A stretch of 64,000 nt of DNA, from contig JAXLQL010000025.1 of the NCBI GenBank assembly GCA_046331625.1, forward strand, positions 39,763-103,762, read 5' to 3'. The notes beneath the pieces are model-generated. The model saw only the letters and a program-made list of their open reading frames with translations. It searched no databases and was not told the origin of the DNA. The position numbers and the translations under genes were made by a program. This document shows, in pieces, positions 39,269 to 55,966 of this stretch. Positions within the stretch are counted from its first letter, which is position 1. Each line of letters opens with the position of its first letter. Origin of the DNA: JAXLQL01 sp046331625 (lineage in GTDB: Bacteria > Acidobacteriota > Terriglobia > Bryobacterales > Bryobacteraceae).

Positions 39269-40614
39269 GAAAGGCACGGATCGTGTGGGGCTCGCTGAGC
39301 GTCGCCGCATGGCTCGCGATTCCCGCGTTCGGCGCAAGCTACATCCTCGAGACCAAGCTCGGCGCCGATGCCGCGCACCTGGCTTCGCGCTACCACTTCC
39401 TCATCGACTCCAGTTGGCACGACAGCACGCACACCGCCTACGCAATTACTTCGGCCGGTCCGCTGACGGCCGCCGAGTTGAAGGCGCTCAATCACGAGCC
39501 GGGAGTGATCGAGGTAGAGTCCAATAGCGAAGTGCGGGCGGGCGATACCGATCCCGCGCCGAAGGGTCCGGTGGAGCCGCTCGGGGAGCAACTGATTCCT
39601 CGCCCGCCGGTGCGTTTCTTCGGTGCGATGGTGAGAGCGAGCTATGTGGATCAGCCCGCGGCGCGGATCATCGGCGCTGCGGAGGCGCGGGCCGCGTATC
39701 CAAACGGCGCCGGCGTGGTGGCGATCATCGACACGGGCGTGGACGAGAAGCATCCGGCGCTGCGCGACGTGCTGCTGCCGGGGTACGACTTCACGCGGAA
39801 CGCTCCTGGCACGGCTTCCGAGTTCGCGGACCTGGACCAATCGACGGTAGCGATTCTCGATCAGTCGACCGTAGCGATTCTCGATTCGAAGAATTTTCCG
39901 ATCAGGCTGAGCCAGTCAACCGTGGCGATCTTGGATCAATCGACAGTGGCGATCCTGGACCAGTCGACGGTGGCCATTCTCGATAGCAGGCTTCCGAAGG
40001 CGTTCGGGCACGGGACGATGGTGGCTGGGTTGGTGCACCTGGTTGCGCCGACGGCGCGGATCCTGCCCTTGAAGGCGTTTCGGGCGGACGGGTCAGCCAA
40101 ACTCGCCGATATCGTGCGTGCGATTTACTACGCGGCGGATCACGGCGCCGATGTGATCAACATGAGTTTCGACTTCGACTCTCCTTCGACGGAGTTGACC
40201 GCTGCGATTGCTTACGCGCGGAGCAAGGGCGTTTTGCCGGTGGCATCGTCTGGCAATGACGGAAAAGAGAAGAAAGTCTATCCGGCCGCGCTGCCGGGTG
40301 TGTTCGGCGTGGCGAGTACGAATTACTCTGACCGGCGGAGCCCTTTTAGTAACTACGGCGATTGCGCGAAGGTGGCGGCTCCGGGCGAGGCGGTGATCAC
40401 GACGTATCCGGGGAACAACTACGCGGCGGCTTGGGGCACGAGCTTCAGCACGCCGATGGTGGCGGGGGCGCTGGCGGTGATGCATCAGCTTACGCCGAGG
40501 CTGGGGTACGGGCTCGCGTCGGATGCGTTCGATCGAGGGGTCCGGCTGGCGGCGGATATTGGGGATCGGCTGGCGTTGCCGCCGACGTTTCTAGCTTGTA
40601 AGAATTGGCGGTGA
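39265..40614 (+). CDS. S8 family subtilisin-like serine protease with internal QSTVAILD repeats
   Basis: A 449-residue exported subtilase with a signal peptide (ending AIPAFGA) and a prodomain-like region to about residue 130. The catalytic triad is Asp156 (AIIDTGVD), His249 (FGHGTMVAG) and Ser393 (GTSFSTP), with oxyanion Asn331. Between Asp and His, residues 190-240 hold five copies of QSTVAIL, most preceded by Asp, plus one divergent copy. Subtilases do not normally have this insert. The ATG overlaps the zinc-finger gene stop. Unlike the CHAT protease, it should act outside the cytoplasm, so its link to the cassette may be as an output. Confidence 0.93.
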   Translation: MRKARIVWGSLSVAAWLAIPAFGASYILETKLGADAAHLASRYHFLIDSSWHDSTHTAYAITSAGPLTAAELKALNHEPGVIEVESNSEVRAGDTDPAPKGPVEPLGEQLIPRPPVRFFGAMVRASYVDQPAARIIGAAEARAAYPNGAGVVAIIDTGVDEKHPALRDVLLPGYDFTRNAPGTASEFADLDQSTVAILDQSTVAILDSKNFPIRLSQSTVAILDQSTVAILDQSTVAILDSRLPKAFGHGTMVAGLVHLVAPTARILPLKAFRADGSAKLADIVRAIYYAADHGADVINMSFDFDSPSTELTAAIAYARSKGVLPVASSGNDGKEKKVYPAALPGVFGVASTNYSDRRSPFSNYGDCAKVAAPGEAVITTYPGNNYAAAWGTSFSTPMVAGALAVMHQLTPRLGYGLASDAFDRGVRLAADIGDRLALPPTFLACKNWR

Positions 40615-40640
40615 GTTCGAGAAGCCTGTAGGCTATAGGG

Positions 40641-41450
40641 GTGAGTGCTGACTGGCGGGTTTCGGCTCGGATGGCGCTGTGTGCATTGCTCGCATTGTAT
40701 GCGCAGGGGGCAGAGCCGAAGTCGCCGCGCTTTTCGGTTGAGTTTACGGATCCTGAGGTCGCCTCATACGCCAGCGTCATCCGGGCGGACTGCGAAGAGT
40801 GGTACCCGAAGATCGCGAGTCTGCTTTTCGGCGCGCTGGATCGGGGCGATCCCGCGGAGGTGCGCTTGGTTTTCAAAGAGCAGCCCGAGTCGGGTTACGC
40901 GACGATGAACACGAAAAGCCGGGTGTGGACCATGCATCTTTCCTCCACGGAAGCGAAGACGCCGGCGGCTCTCGACTATCGCGCCGTGGCGATCCACGAA
41001 CTGACGCACGTGGTGCAGAACCATGCGCCGGTTCCGGGCTCGCTGGTGTGGTTGTCCGAGGGAATCGCGGACTATGTGACTTACACTTACTTCACGAAGA
41101 CCAATGCGCCCCGGCTTCAGTTGGACAAGCAGGGATTTTTCACCGGCTACACGGAAACGCAGCCTTACTTATTCGGATTACAGAAGAAGCGGGTGAGGCC
41201 GGACGGCGAATACCGGCCACGGCGAGTGAGGCCGGGGAAGGGTTATCGGCACGGCTACACTGTCGCGGCTGCATTTCTACTTTGGTTGGAGACGCGCAAG
41301 AGCAAGGATATCGTGCAGAAGCTCAGCGTCGCGTTGTTCGAGCGGCGTTTCCGGATGGAATTGTTCGAGCGGCATTGCGGGGCCAAGCTCGATACACTTT
41401 GGCGGGAATTTCTGGCGGAGAGCGCTGCGGGGGGGCGTGATCGCTATTGA
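40641..41450 (+). CDS. Basic secretory protein-like metallopeptidase
   Basis: A 269-residue protein with a zinc-peptidase motif HELTHVVQNH and the following Glu-containing WLSEGIADYVTY, the pattern of the basic secretory protein (BSP) peptidase family. A signal-like segment (MALCALLALYAQGA) begins at a second start, ATG 40671. The GTG at 40641 would add ten residues before it. The two starts cannot be separated because no ribosome binding site is clear. It follows the subtilisin stop by 26 bases and may be the last gene of that cassette, adding a second secreted peptidase. Substrate unknown. Confidence 0.8.
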   Translation: MSADWRVSARMALCALLALYAQGAEPKSPRFSVEFTDPEVASYASVIRADCEEWYPKIASLLFGALDRGDPAEVRLVFKEQPESGYATMNTKSRVWTMHLSSTEAKTPAALDYRAVAIHELTHVVQNHAPVPGSLVWLSEGIADYVTYTYFTKTNAPRLQLDKQGFFTGYTETQPYLFGLQKKRVRPDGEYRPRRVRPGKGYRHGYTVAAAFLLWLETRKSKDIVQKLSVALFERRFRMELFERHCGAKLDTLWREFLAESAAGGRDRY

Positions 41451-41483
41451 GACGCGGGCGCCAGTATCCGCGCGAACGTAACG

Positions 41484-41795
41484 CTACTTCTCGCGCGCCA
41501 GGATTCTTCTGACATTTTGCGCGCCGTGCAAGATCCGCACTACGCACAATCCGTTGGACGTATCGCGGTAGTAGAGCCGAATCGACTCGAAGCCGCGGAC
41601 TGGCCAGGAGCGCATGCCTACCCGGACCTCGACAACAGGTTTTCCAATCCGATAGTTCCGGCGCAGGTCCTCGATAGTCTCGAACACCGCCTTACGGAAG
41701 CGGACCGCCACATGCGGCACCTCCTGAGTCACCAAGTAGTAGCGGAACTGCCGAATGATATCGGCCCTGGCTTTCGGGGAAACCTCGACTTTCAC
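41484..41795 (-). CDS. parE: ParE/RelE-type toxin
   Basis: A 103-residue toxin of the ParE/RelE superfamily. Typical features are VSPKARADIIRQFRYYL at the start, RRNYRIGKPV in the middle, and IRLYYRDTSNGLCVVRILHGAQNVRRIL at the end. It starts with GTG overlapping the antitoxin stop (GTGA), so it is made only with its antitoxin. ParE members poison DNA gyrase and RelE members cleave mRNA; sequence favours ParE but does not prove it. Confidence 0.85.
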   Translation of the reverse strand: MKVEVSPKARADIIRQFRYYLVTQEVPHVAVRFRKAVFETIEDLRRNYRIGKPVVEVRVGMRSWPVRGFESIRLYYRDTSNGLCVVRILHGAQNVRRILAREK

Positions 41796-42070
41796 GCAGG
41801 AGTTTTCCGGGTCAGGTGCTCGGAGACCATCCCGTCGGTCTCGTGGAAAAGCTGACCCCAGAACGCCTCGTCCGCCGCGATCGGCTCGCCTTCCAGTCCC
41901 TCCGAGAGGAGCGCCTCCAGTTCCTGCGGCGACCCCTCAAAGCCATGAAGGGCCGTGTTCTCGACGCCGGCGAGTGCGGCGTCGAGCGCTGCCTCCGCAG
42001 ATGGATAGACTCCGGTGTCGACCACAGCTTGCAGGCGTTGTTCCTGTTCGGGGCTGAGTTGAATCGGCAT
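41792..42070 (-). CDS. parD: ParD-like antitoxin
   Basis: A 92-residue partner of the ParE-type toxin. The N-terminus MPIQLSPEQEQRLQAVVDTGVYPSAEAALDAAL is a ribbon-helix-helix-like, ParD-type DNA-binding segment. The acidic C-terminal half (LEALLSEGLEGEPIAADEAFWGQL) would wrap the toxin. It precedes the toxin with a four-base overlap, the usual antitoxin-first order, and probably represses its own promoter. Confidence 0.8.
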   Translation of the reverse strand: MPIQLSPEQEQRLQAVVDTGVYPSAEAALDAALAGVENTALHGFEGSPQELEALLSEGLEGEPIAADEAFWGQLFHETDGMVSEHLTRKTPA

Positions 42071-42179
42071 TGTCGTGTCCTACGTTCTACACTAGCGGAT
42101 TTGGAATCCGGTTGCTCGCGCATGAGCGAGGCTGCTGCGCTCGCGATGGTCGTGGGAGTACCCGGGCGGAGGCATCATC

Positions 42180-42839
42180 TCACCACTCCACTTCAGCGAG
42201 CCAAGTCGAAGTCACTCCCGCCCGCTCGCCGACAAAGAGGACGGTGTAGTCGACACCATTGTATAGCAGCGCGTGAAACGCTTTCGCCACCCATGCGCCT
42301 TGATCAACAATCTCGTGCCCGTCCGTTTTGCGGAGTCTGAACCTCCGGCGCAGATTCGGCCTGATCTTCAACCTCTCAGCATCGCGATCAACCACGACCT
42401 TCCAATCCCGGCGCGGCATCCACTCCTGGAACTCGCGCAGCACCGCCTCACGTTCCGATTCCGACAGCGGCGGACAGGGCTTCAAGTGTACAACGGCATT
42501 GAGCAGTTTCATCGACACCAAAGCATAGTGCATCCGCGCAGAGAAAGCTGCCACCTCATGATCTTCGAGTTGCCGCCCCGCAAGTTCGATTTGAGCAGGG
42601 ATCGTGACTTCAAGCCAGTTCGGCGAAAACCATCGCCATCCGAGCCATTCGCCGTCGAATCTGAGAACGTCTGCCCCGCACTTGTAGCGAACCATGGCGA
42701 TTTCACGAAACCCTTGCCACAACTCCCAGGTTTCTCCGGTGACGGCGAGTCGCTGCCGCAGATAGTATTTCCAAGATCTCCCCGTTTCAAGTGTCTCCCG
42801 CTCACTCGCCACTGTATCAGTGTAGCCAATTGCCGACAC
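42180..42839 (-). CDS. Unrecognised protein of about 219 residues
   Basis: I do not recognise this protein. It has no signal peptide or membrane helix and is rich in Trp and charged residues (SWKYYLRQRLAVTGETWELWQGF, FDGEWLGWRWFSPNWLEV, EWMPRRDWKVVVDRDAERLKI, DYTVLFVGERAG). The listed start is a GTG at 42839 and other starts are possible. It lies upstream of the toxin-antitoxin pair on the same strand, 109 bases away, next to a repeat-rich intergenic stretch. This position is common for accessory or recently acquired genes, but that is no proof of function. Confidence 0.5.
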   Translation of the reverse strand: MSAIGYTDTVASERETLETGRSWKYYLRQRLAVTGETWELWQGFREIAMVRYKCGADVLRFDGEWLGWRWFSPNWLEVTIPAQIELAGRQLEDHEVAAFSARMHYALVSMKLLNAVVHLKPCPPLSESEREAVLREFQEWMPRRDWKVVVDRDAERLKIRPNLRRRFRLRKTDGHEIVDQGAWVAKAFHALLYNGVDYTVLFVGERAGVTSTWLAEVEW

Positions 42840-42875
42840 AAGGTGCCGCGCCGCCGTTCATCAATCAAGCGAACA

Positions 42876-43040
42876 GCGGGACTGAAGTGCTTGGCTGAAG
42901 CCCAATAGTCCAGTCTTCATTTTTGGAAGCAGAGGCGTTGGAAGGGGCACTGAAGTGCCCGTCGGCACGCTGAAGCGTGAGCTACAAGGCTACAGGAGAG
43001 GTTCAAAGTGAAGAGTGCGGGACTGAAGCCACCCTGAACG
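42876..43040. repeat. Cluster of degenerate dispersed palindromes before the rpoC terminator
   Basis: Several imperfect members of the family occur here: GCGGGACTGAAGTGC with GGCTGAAGCCC, GGGCACTGAAGTGCCC (42946-42961), CACGCTGAAGCGTG (42966-42979) and GTGCGGGACTGAAGCC (43015-43030). GGGCACTGAAGTGCCC keeps dyad symmetry although its arms differ from GGGACT, which suggests compensatory change. No gene is supported in 42840-43091. Confidence 0.7.
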
Positions 43041-43041
43041 G

Positions 43042-43068
43042 AAAAGGGGCGGAGCCGAAGCCCCGCCC
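43042..43068 (-). terminator. Rho-independent terminator of the rpoBC operon
   Basis: On the minus strand, 23 bases after the rpoC stop, GGGCGGGGC and GCTCCGCCC form a nine-pair stem (one G-U) closed by a TTCG tetraloop, followed by CCTTTT. Stable GC stem, tetraloop and short U-tract are the standard intrinsic terminator layout. Confidence 0.8.
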
Positions 43069-43091
43069 TTCTGTTCTGAACTGACTCTGGA

Positions 43092-47333
<4,242 letters not shown>

Positions 47334-47360
47334 GTTGCCTCCTGCTTCTTTCGCCCGGCC

Positions 47361-51710
<4,350 letters not shown>

Positions 51711-52219
51711 TCTCAACTCCTAACCATTGGCCACAGGGGCCTCGAGTCCGGCCGGGGCAAATCCGGCCACCACTTCCGCCATCCGAGGGGATCCCGTGCG
51801 GGGTCGGCGGGACACGGGAAAATCCGGGATCAGCAGGGACTGCCTGTTCGTGCCCTAATCGGCGTGAGGGCAACGGACGATATGAAAGAGGTCGGTGGGG
51901 ACATATTGTTCGTGCGGAGGTCGAAAGCCACCGGGCGGTGGCACACTTCGGCTACGAGAGGATTGTGCGAAAGGAAAGGCAGGTGGCGAGACACACCACC
52001 GCTCGTGACTGTTGGAAGACTATTCACGCGCGCAAGATCCGAGTGCCGACTCCGGACGAAACATTCACAGCATAGCAACTATCGTGCCAAACGTCAAATC
52101 ACCCTCTAGGCACGACCAAAATAACCGGTCCCCACGCGCCTGGCCGCGTTCCCGCCGAGGCCCGATGCCGGGACGAAGACGGGGAGCGGCCAAGCCGTGG
52201 GGAACACAAACCGGCGAAA
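51711..52219 (-). other. Long rplL-rpoB intergenic leader with a hairpin
   Basis: No gene is supported in these 509 bases. On the operon strand CCACCGCCCGGTGG (51928-51941) forms a five-pair stem followed by CTTTC, a possible weak attenuator. The rpoB ribosome binding site AGGAG lies at the end nearest the gene. In many bacteria this gap carries attenuation or processing signals that lower rpoB relative to rplL. Here that is a plausible role, not shown. Confidence 0.45.
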
Positions 52220-52606
52220 CTACTTGATCTCGACGGTGGCGCCGGCGTCGACGAACTTTTTCTTGATCGCCTCGGCCTCTTCTTTGTTGACGCCTTCCTT
52301 GACGTTCTTGGGGGCTCCGTCGACCAGGTCTTTGGCTTCCTTGAGGCCGAGACTGGTGACTTCGCGAACGACTTTGATGACGTTGATCTTGTTGGCGCCC
52401 GCGCCGGTGAGCACGACCGTGAACTCGGTCTTCTCTTCCACCACTGGGGCAGCGGCAGCCGGACCGGCCGCGCCGGCGCCACCCACAGCCACGGCTGCGG
52501 CAGCAGCCGAGACGCCGAGGCGCTCTTCGAGCATCTTCACCAATTGCGACGCCTCGAGCAGCGTGAGGCCCTGGATCGAATCTGCGATTACGTTGATATC
52601 CGCCAT
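52220..52606 (-). CDS. rplL: 50S ribosomal protein L7/L12
   Basis: The 128-residue stalk protein. It has the N-terminal dimerisation helices (IQGLTLLEASQLVKMLEERLGV), an Ala/Gly-rich hinge (about residues 34-55) and the C-terminal factor-binding domain (KINVIKVVREVTSLGLKEAKDLVDGAPK). Its length and order are standard. It follows rplJ by 117 bases. Confidence 0.98.
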   Translation of the reverse strand: MADINVIADSIQGLTLLEASQLVKMLEERLGVSAAAAAVAVGGAGAAGPAAAAPVVEEKTEFTVVLTGAGANKINVIKVVREVTSLGLKEAKDLVDGAPKNVKEGVNKEEAEAIKKKFVDAGATVEIK

Positions 52607-52723
52607 TTGAATTGACTCCTCAAACCATGAATCTTTGCCGCGCTGAACTCGAGGCGCCAGCGCACCGTGCCATGCGTTGTGCGCACCCGCGAGGGAACCG
52701 GAGATCCCGGCGCCCGCCGCGAG

Positions 52724-53251
52724 CTACGCGGAAAACTTGTTCTCCTTGACGCCCTGGTCGACCACCACGGCGAGATTGCGGCCCACGCCGTTGATCGCCG
52801 TAACGAGCCGTTGTGCCGGAGCGTTGATGAGGTACAGCAGTTTGGCGAAGATTTCCTCTTTCGAGGGCATCGTCGCCAGGGCTTCGATGGACCGGACGTC
52901 GAACGCCCGCCCTTCCACGATGCCCGCTTTGAAAGTGAATGTCGGGTTGTCCTTGGCGTACTTGGTGAGCGCCTTGGCGAGGGCGACGGGATCTTCCTGC
53001 GTATAGGCGATGGAAGTCATGCCCCGAAGGCCCTTCATGACCGGCTCGGCGGGAGTGCCCGGGCCCGCCTTTTCGGCGAGCGTGTTCTTGATCACCTTGT
53101 AGCGGCCGCCGGCGGCGCGAATGGTCTTGCGCAGCTCGAAGTCTTGGGCGACGGTGATCTTTTCGAAGCCGGTGAGGAAAATATGGGGCGTCGAGCCGAA
53201 CAACTCGTTCAGGCTTTTGACGTCGTCTTGCTTTTCAGATCTCTTCTTCAT
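52724..53251 (-). CDS. rplJ: 50S ribosomal protein L10
   Basis: The 175-residue stalk base protein. An N-terminal rRNA-binding domain (FLTGFEKITVAQDFELRKTIRAAGGRYKVIKNTLA) is followed by a C-terminal helix that would bind L7/L12 dimers (INAPAQRLVTAINGVGRNLAVVVDQ). Only 15 bases separate it from rplA, so the L10 leader that commonly gives autoregulation has no room there. Regulation probably acts at the rplA leader or in the rplJ-rplL gap. Confidence 0.97.
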   Translation of the reverse strand: MKKRSEKQDDVKSLNELFGSTPHIFLTGFEKITVAQDFELRKTIRAAGGRYKVIKNTLAEKAGPGTPAEPVMKGLRGMTSIAYTQEDPVALAKALTKYAKDNPTFTFKAGIVEGRAFDVRSIEALATMPSKEEIFAKLLYLINAPAQRLVTAINGVGRNLAVVVDQGVKENKFSA

Positions 53252-53266
53252 CGGTGTCTCTCCGGG

Positions 53267-53974
53267 CTACGCCTGCTTTTGGTTGTACGGCGTGGTATCG
53301 AGGGCAATGCCGGGGCCCATGGTGGAGCACACCGTAGCGCTCTTGACGTACTTGCCCTTGGCGGCGGCGGGCTTGGCTCGGACCACAGCGCCGATCAGCA
53401 CCTGCGCGTTTTCGAGCAACTTCGGAGTGGCAAAGCTCAACTTGCCCACGGGAGCATGGATGACGCCGGTTTTGTCGACGCGGAACTCCACCTTGCCGGC
53501 CTTGGTTTCTCTGACGGCCTTTCCGACATCGGTGGTGACCGTGCCAGTCTTGGGGTTGGGCATCAAGCCACGCGGACCGAGGATCTTGCCGAGACGGGCG
53601 AGCGAGCGCATCATATCAGGCGTGGCGATGATGGCTTCGTAGTCGATCCAGTTCTCGGACTGGATCTTGGTAACCATGTCCTCGCCGCCCACGAAATCAG
53701 CGCCTGCTTCTTGCGCTTCCTTGTGCTTGTCGGGGCTGGCAATGACGAGCACGCGCACGCTCTTGCCCAAGCCGTTGGGCAGAACGACAGTGCCGCGAAC
53801 CATCTGGTCAGCGTGCTTGGGGTCGACGCCGAGGCGCATGTGGACCTCGACAGTCTCGTCGAACTTGGCGTACTTGATCTTCTGCACGAGAGGAACGGCC
53901 TCTTCGAGCGAATAGGGGCGCGCTTCGACCTGACGCGCGGCAGCAGTATATTTCTTTCCGGATTTTCTGGCCAT
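53267..53974 (-). CDS. rplA: 50S ribosomal protein L1
   Basis: The 235-residue L1 protein that forms the ribosomal L1 stalk and usually represses its own mRNA. The conserved KILGPRGLMPNPKTGTV and FRVDKTGVIHAPVGKLSF are present. The start at 53974 (MARKSGKKYT) is typical; an in-frame extension to 54028 is rejected. It heads the operon here, because rplK, which usually precedes it, is absent, and the next genes upstream are divergent Rpn-type genes. The ribosome binding site is weak. Confidence 0.97.
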   Translation of the reverse strand: MARKSGKKYTAAARQVEARPYSLEEAVPLVQKIKYAKFDETVEVHMRLGVDPKHADQMVRGTVVLPNGLGKSVRVLVIASPDKHKEAQEAGADFVGGEDMVTKIQSENWIDYEAIIATPDMMRSLARLGKILGPRGLMPNPKTGTVTTDVGKAVRETKAGKVEFRVDKTGVIHAPVGKLSFATPKLLENAQVLIGAVVRAKPAAAKGKYVKSATVCSTMGPGIALDTTPYNQKQA

Positions 53975-54074
53975 GTGTTGACTGGTCCAAACGGCGGTCA
54001 ACCGGGCGAACCCAGGACCACCTCCCAATTCTGACGTTCCACTTTCGGGGAAGACCTACGGAGGGAACTCTCCT

Positions 54075-54102
54075 ACTATACCAGATTTCATTGGGTACGC
54101 AA
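54075..54102 (-). promoter_or_regulatory. Sigma-70-type promoter for the rplA-rpoC operon
   Basis: On the minus strand TTGCGT, 16 bases, then TATAGT, with TGG directly before the -10 (extended -10), lies about 100 bases upstream of the rplA start in the divergent gap. It is the best promoter-like match seen in the window and fits a strong housekeeping operon. Confidence 0.65.
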
Positions 54103-54176
54103 CTCGAGTGCCACTCGCGGCATCTTTGCGCGAGTCCGCGTGAGAATTTTCCCGCCGTGCGCCCACTGAGTGAGTG

Positions 54177-55022
54177 ATGGCGCAGCGATACGACGTCACA
54201 GCCAAACTGCTGCTGGGCCGCCCCCACAGCGCCGCTTTCCCGAGGTTGTTCGGCGGAGCAGTGAAGCATTGGCACAGTGTGGAACTCCCGCAGGTGGAGA
54301 ACAAACGGCCCGACATGGTGCCGGAGACCGTCAGCGGCGAGATCGGCTATCTCGAGATCGACAGCCAGAACGAGCGCGACCTGCCACGGCGCATGTGCGG
54401 CAACTACATGGAGATCGAGGACCGCTTTCCGGGCAAGGTGGTGAATCCGGTGTTGTTCTACATCGGCAAGGACCCGATGCGGCACAAGCGGCCATACGAG
54501 CAGAATCGGCTGAAGTTCGACTACGACTTGGTTGACGCGCGGGGCTTGAATGGCGCCGAGTTGCTCGCCGCGCCGGACATCGAGGACAACATGCTGGCGC
54601 TGCTCACGTCGGATGCGGATCGGGAGCGGGTGATGTCGGTGGTGCTCGACAAGCTGGCGGCGATCCAGGGGCGGCGGCGCGAGGACATGGCGCTACTGTT
54701 CGTGATCCTGGGTGGATTGCGGGATGCGGAACAGGAGATAATAGAGAGGGTCGAAACTATGGTGACGATGGCGGATCTGATGGCGAACAAGGTCCTGGGG
54801 CCGGTGCTGCAGGATCGGTTTGAGCAAGGTGAGCGGCGGGGCCGGGAAGAAGGTCAGCAGAATGGTGAGCGAAAGCTGCTGATCGTCCAGATGGAGCGGA
54901 GGTTCGGACCGCTGAATCCGGCCGCCAAGCTGCGTATCGAGCAAGCCAGCGAAGAGCAGCTCATGCGGTGGGGCATCGACCTGCTCACAGTTCGCAGCCT
55001 CGAGGAACTGCTCGGGAACTGA
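54177..55022 (+). CDS. Rpn family recombination-promoting nuclease/putative transposase with DUF4351 tail (copy 1)
   Basis: A 281-residue protein. The N-terminal PD-(D/E)xK-type nuclease domain has the core Asp in RPDMVPE and the acidic strand in GYLEIDSQNERDLPRRM. A Glu/Arg-rich linker and a C-terminal DUF4351 domain follow (LLIVQMERRFGPLNPAAKLRIEQASEEQLMRW). Rpn proteins are endonucleases that stimulate recombination independently of RecA. ATG 54177 is preferred over the GTG three bases earlier. It is divergent from rplA and is followed by a near-identical paralogue 900 bases later, the second half of a tandem duplication that includes the leader GAGAATTTTCCCGCC. Confidence 0.85.
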   Translation: MAQRYDVTAKLLLGRPHSAAFPRLFGGAVKHWHSVELPQVENKRPDMVPETVSGEIGYLEIDSQNERDLPRRMCGNYMEIEDRFPGKVVNPVLFYIGKDPMRHKRPYEQNRLKFDYDLVDARGLNGAELLAAPDIEDNMLALLTSDADRERVMSVVLDKLAAIQGRRREDMALLFVILGGLRDAEQEIIERVETMVTMADLMANKVLGPVLQDRFEQGERRGREEGQQNGERKLLIVQMERRFGPLNPAAKLRIEQASEEQLMRWGIDLLTVRSLEELLGN

Positions 55023-55076
55023 CGTTTTCGCAACTTCGCGCGAGAATTTTCCCGCCTTACGCCCACTGAATCAGTG

Positions 55077-55958
55077 ATGGCGCAACGATACGACGTCACA
55101 GCAAAACTGCTGCTGGGCCGGCCCCGGAGCGTCGTCTTCCCGAGGTTGTTCGGCGGAGACGTCAAACACTGGCACAACGTGGAACTGCCCCAGGTGGAGA
55201 ACAAACGGTCCGACATGGTGCCGGAGACGGTCAATGGAGAGATCGGCTATCTCGAGATCGACAGCCAGAACGAGCGCGACCTCCCGCGGCGGATGTGCGG
55301 TAACTACATGGAGATGGAAGACCGCTTCCCGAACAACGTGGTCAATCCGGTGCTGCTCTACATCGGATGCGATCCAGTCCGGCACAAGACTCCGTACGAG
55401 AAGAACCGGCTGAAGTTCGACTATGACTTGATCGACGCGCACGGCTTCAGTGGCGCGGAGTTGCTTGCGGCGCCGGATCTCGAAGACAACATGCTGGCGC
55501 TGCTGGCGTCCGACGCGGACCGGGAGCGGGTGATTTCGGTGGTGCTCGAGAAGCTGGCGGCGATCCAGGGGAGACAGCGCGAGGACATGGCACTGATGTT
55601 CGTGATCCTGGGTGGATTGCGGAAGGTGGAACAGGAGATAATAGAGAGGGCCAAGACTATGGTGACGATGGCGGATTTGATGGCGAACAAGGTCCTGGGG
55701 CCGGTGCTGCAGGATCGGCTCGACGAGGGCGAGCGGCGCGGAGTCGAGCGTGGCCGTGCAGAAGGCCGGGCAGAAGGTCTGCAAACGGGCCGAAAGACCG
55801 GCGAGTGCACGTTACTCATCGCGCAGATGGAGCGGCGGTTCGGGGCGCTGAGCCCGGCCGCCAAGCAGCGGATCGAGCAAGCCAGCGAAGAGCAACTCAT
55901 GCGGTGGGGCATCGACCTGCTCACAGCTCGCAGCCTCGAGGAACTGCTCGGGAACTGA
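55077..55958 (+). CDS. Rpn family nuclease/putative transposase with DUF4351 tail (copy 2)
   Basis: A 293-residue paralogue of copy 1, with the same RSDMVPETVNGE and GYLEIDSQNERDL nuclease core. The DUF4351 tail (LLIAQMERRFGALSPAAKQRIEQ) is also kept. The two differ mainly in the linker, which here is longer and repetitive (GRAEGRAEGLQTG). The whole unit, including about 45 bases before the start, repeats copy 1 at a 900-bp offset. Both copies keep the key residues, so both may be active. Confidence 0.85.
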   Translation: MAQRYDVTAKLLLGRPRSVVFPRLFGGDVKHWHNVELPQVENKRSDMVPETVNGEIGYLEIDSQNERDLPRRMCGNYMEMEDRFPNNVVNPVLLYIGCDPVRHKTPYEKNRLKFDYDLIDAHGFSGAELLAAPDLEDNMLALLASDADRERVISVVLEKLAAIQGRQREDMALMFVILGGLRKVEQEIIERAKTMVTMADLMANKVLGPVLQDRLDEGERRGVERGRAEGRAEGLQTGRKTGECTLLIAQMERRFGALSPAAKQRIEQASEEQLMRWGIDLLTARSLEELLGN

Positions 55959-55966
55959 CGAAAGCG

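Noticed and set aside
33408..40614. Type III-E CRISPR locus (because of the TPR-CHAT and sigma genes)
   Set aside because: No cas effector, no repeat-spacer array, and no Csx30-like protein; only the CHAT/sigma logic is similar.
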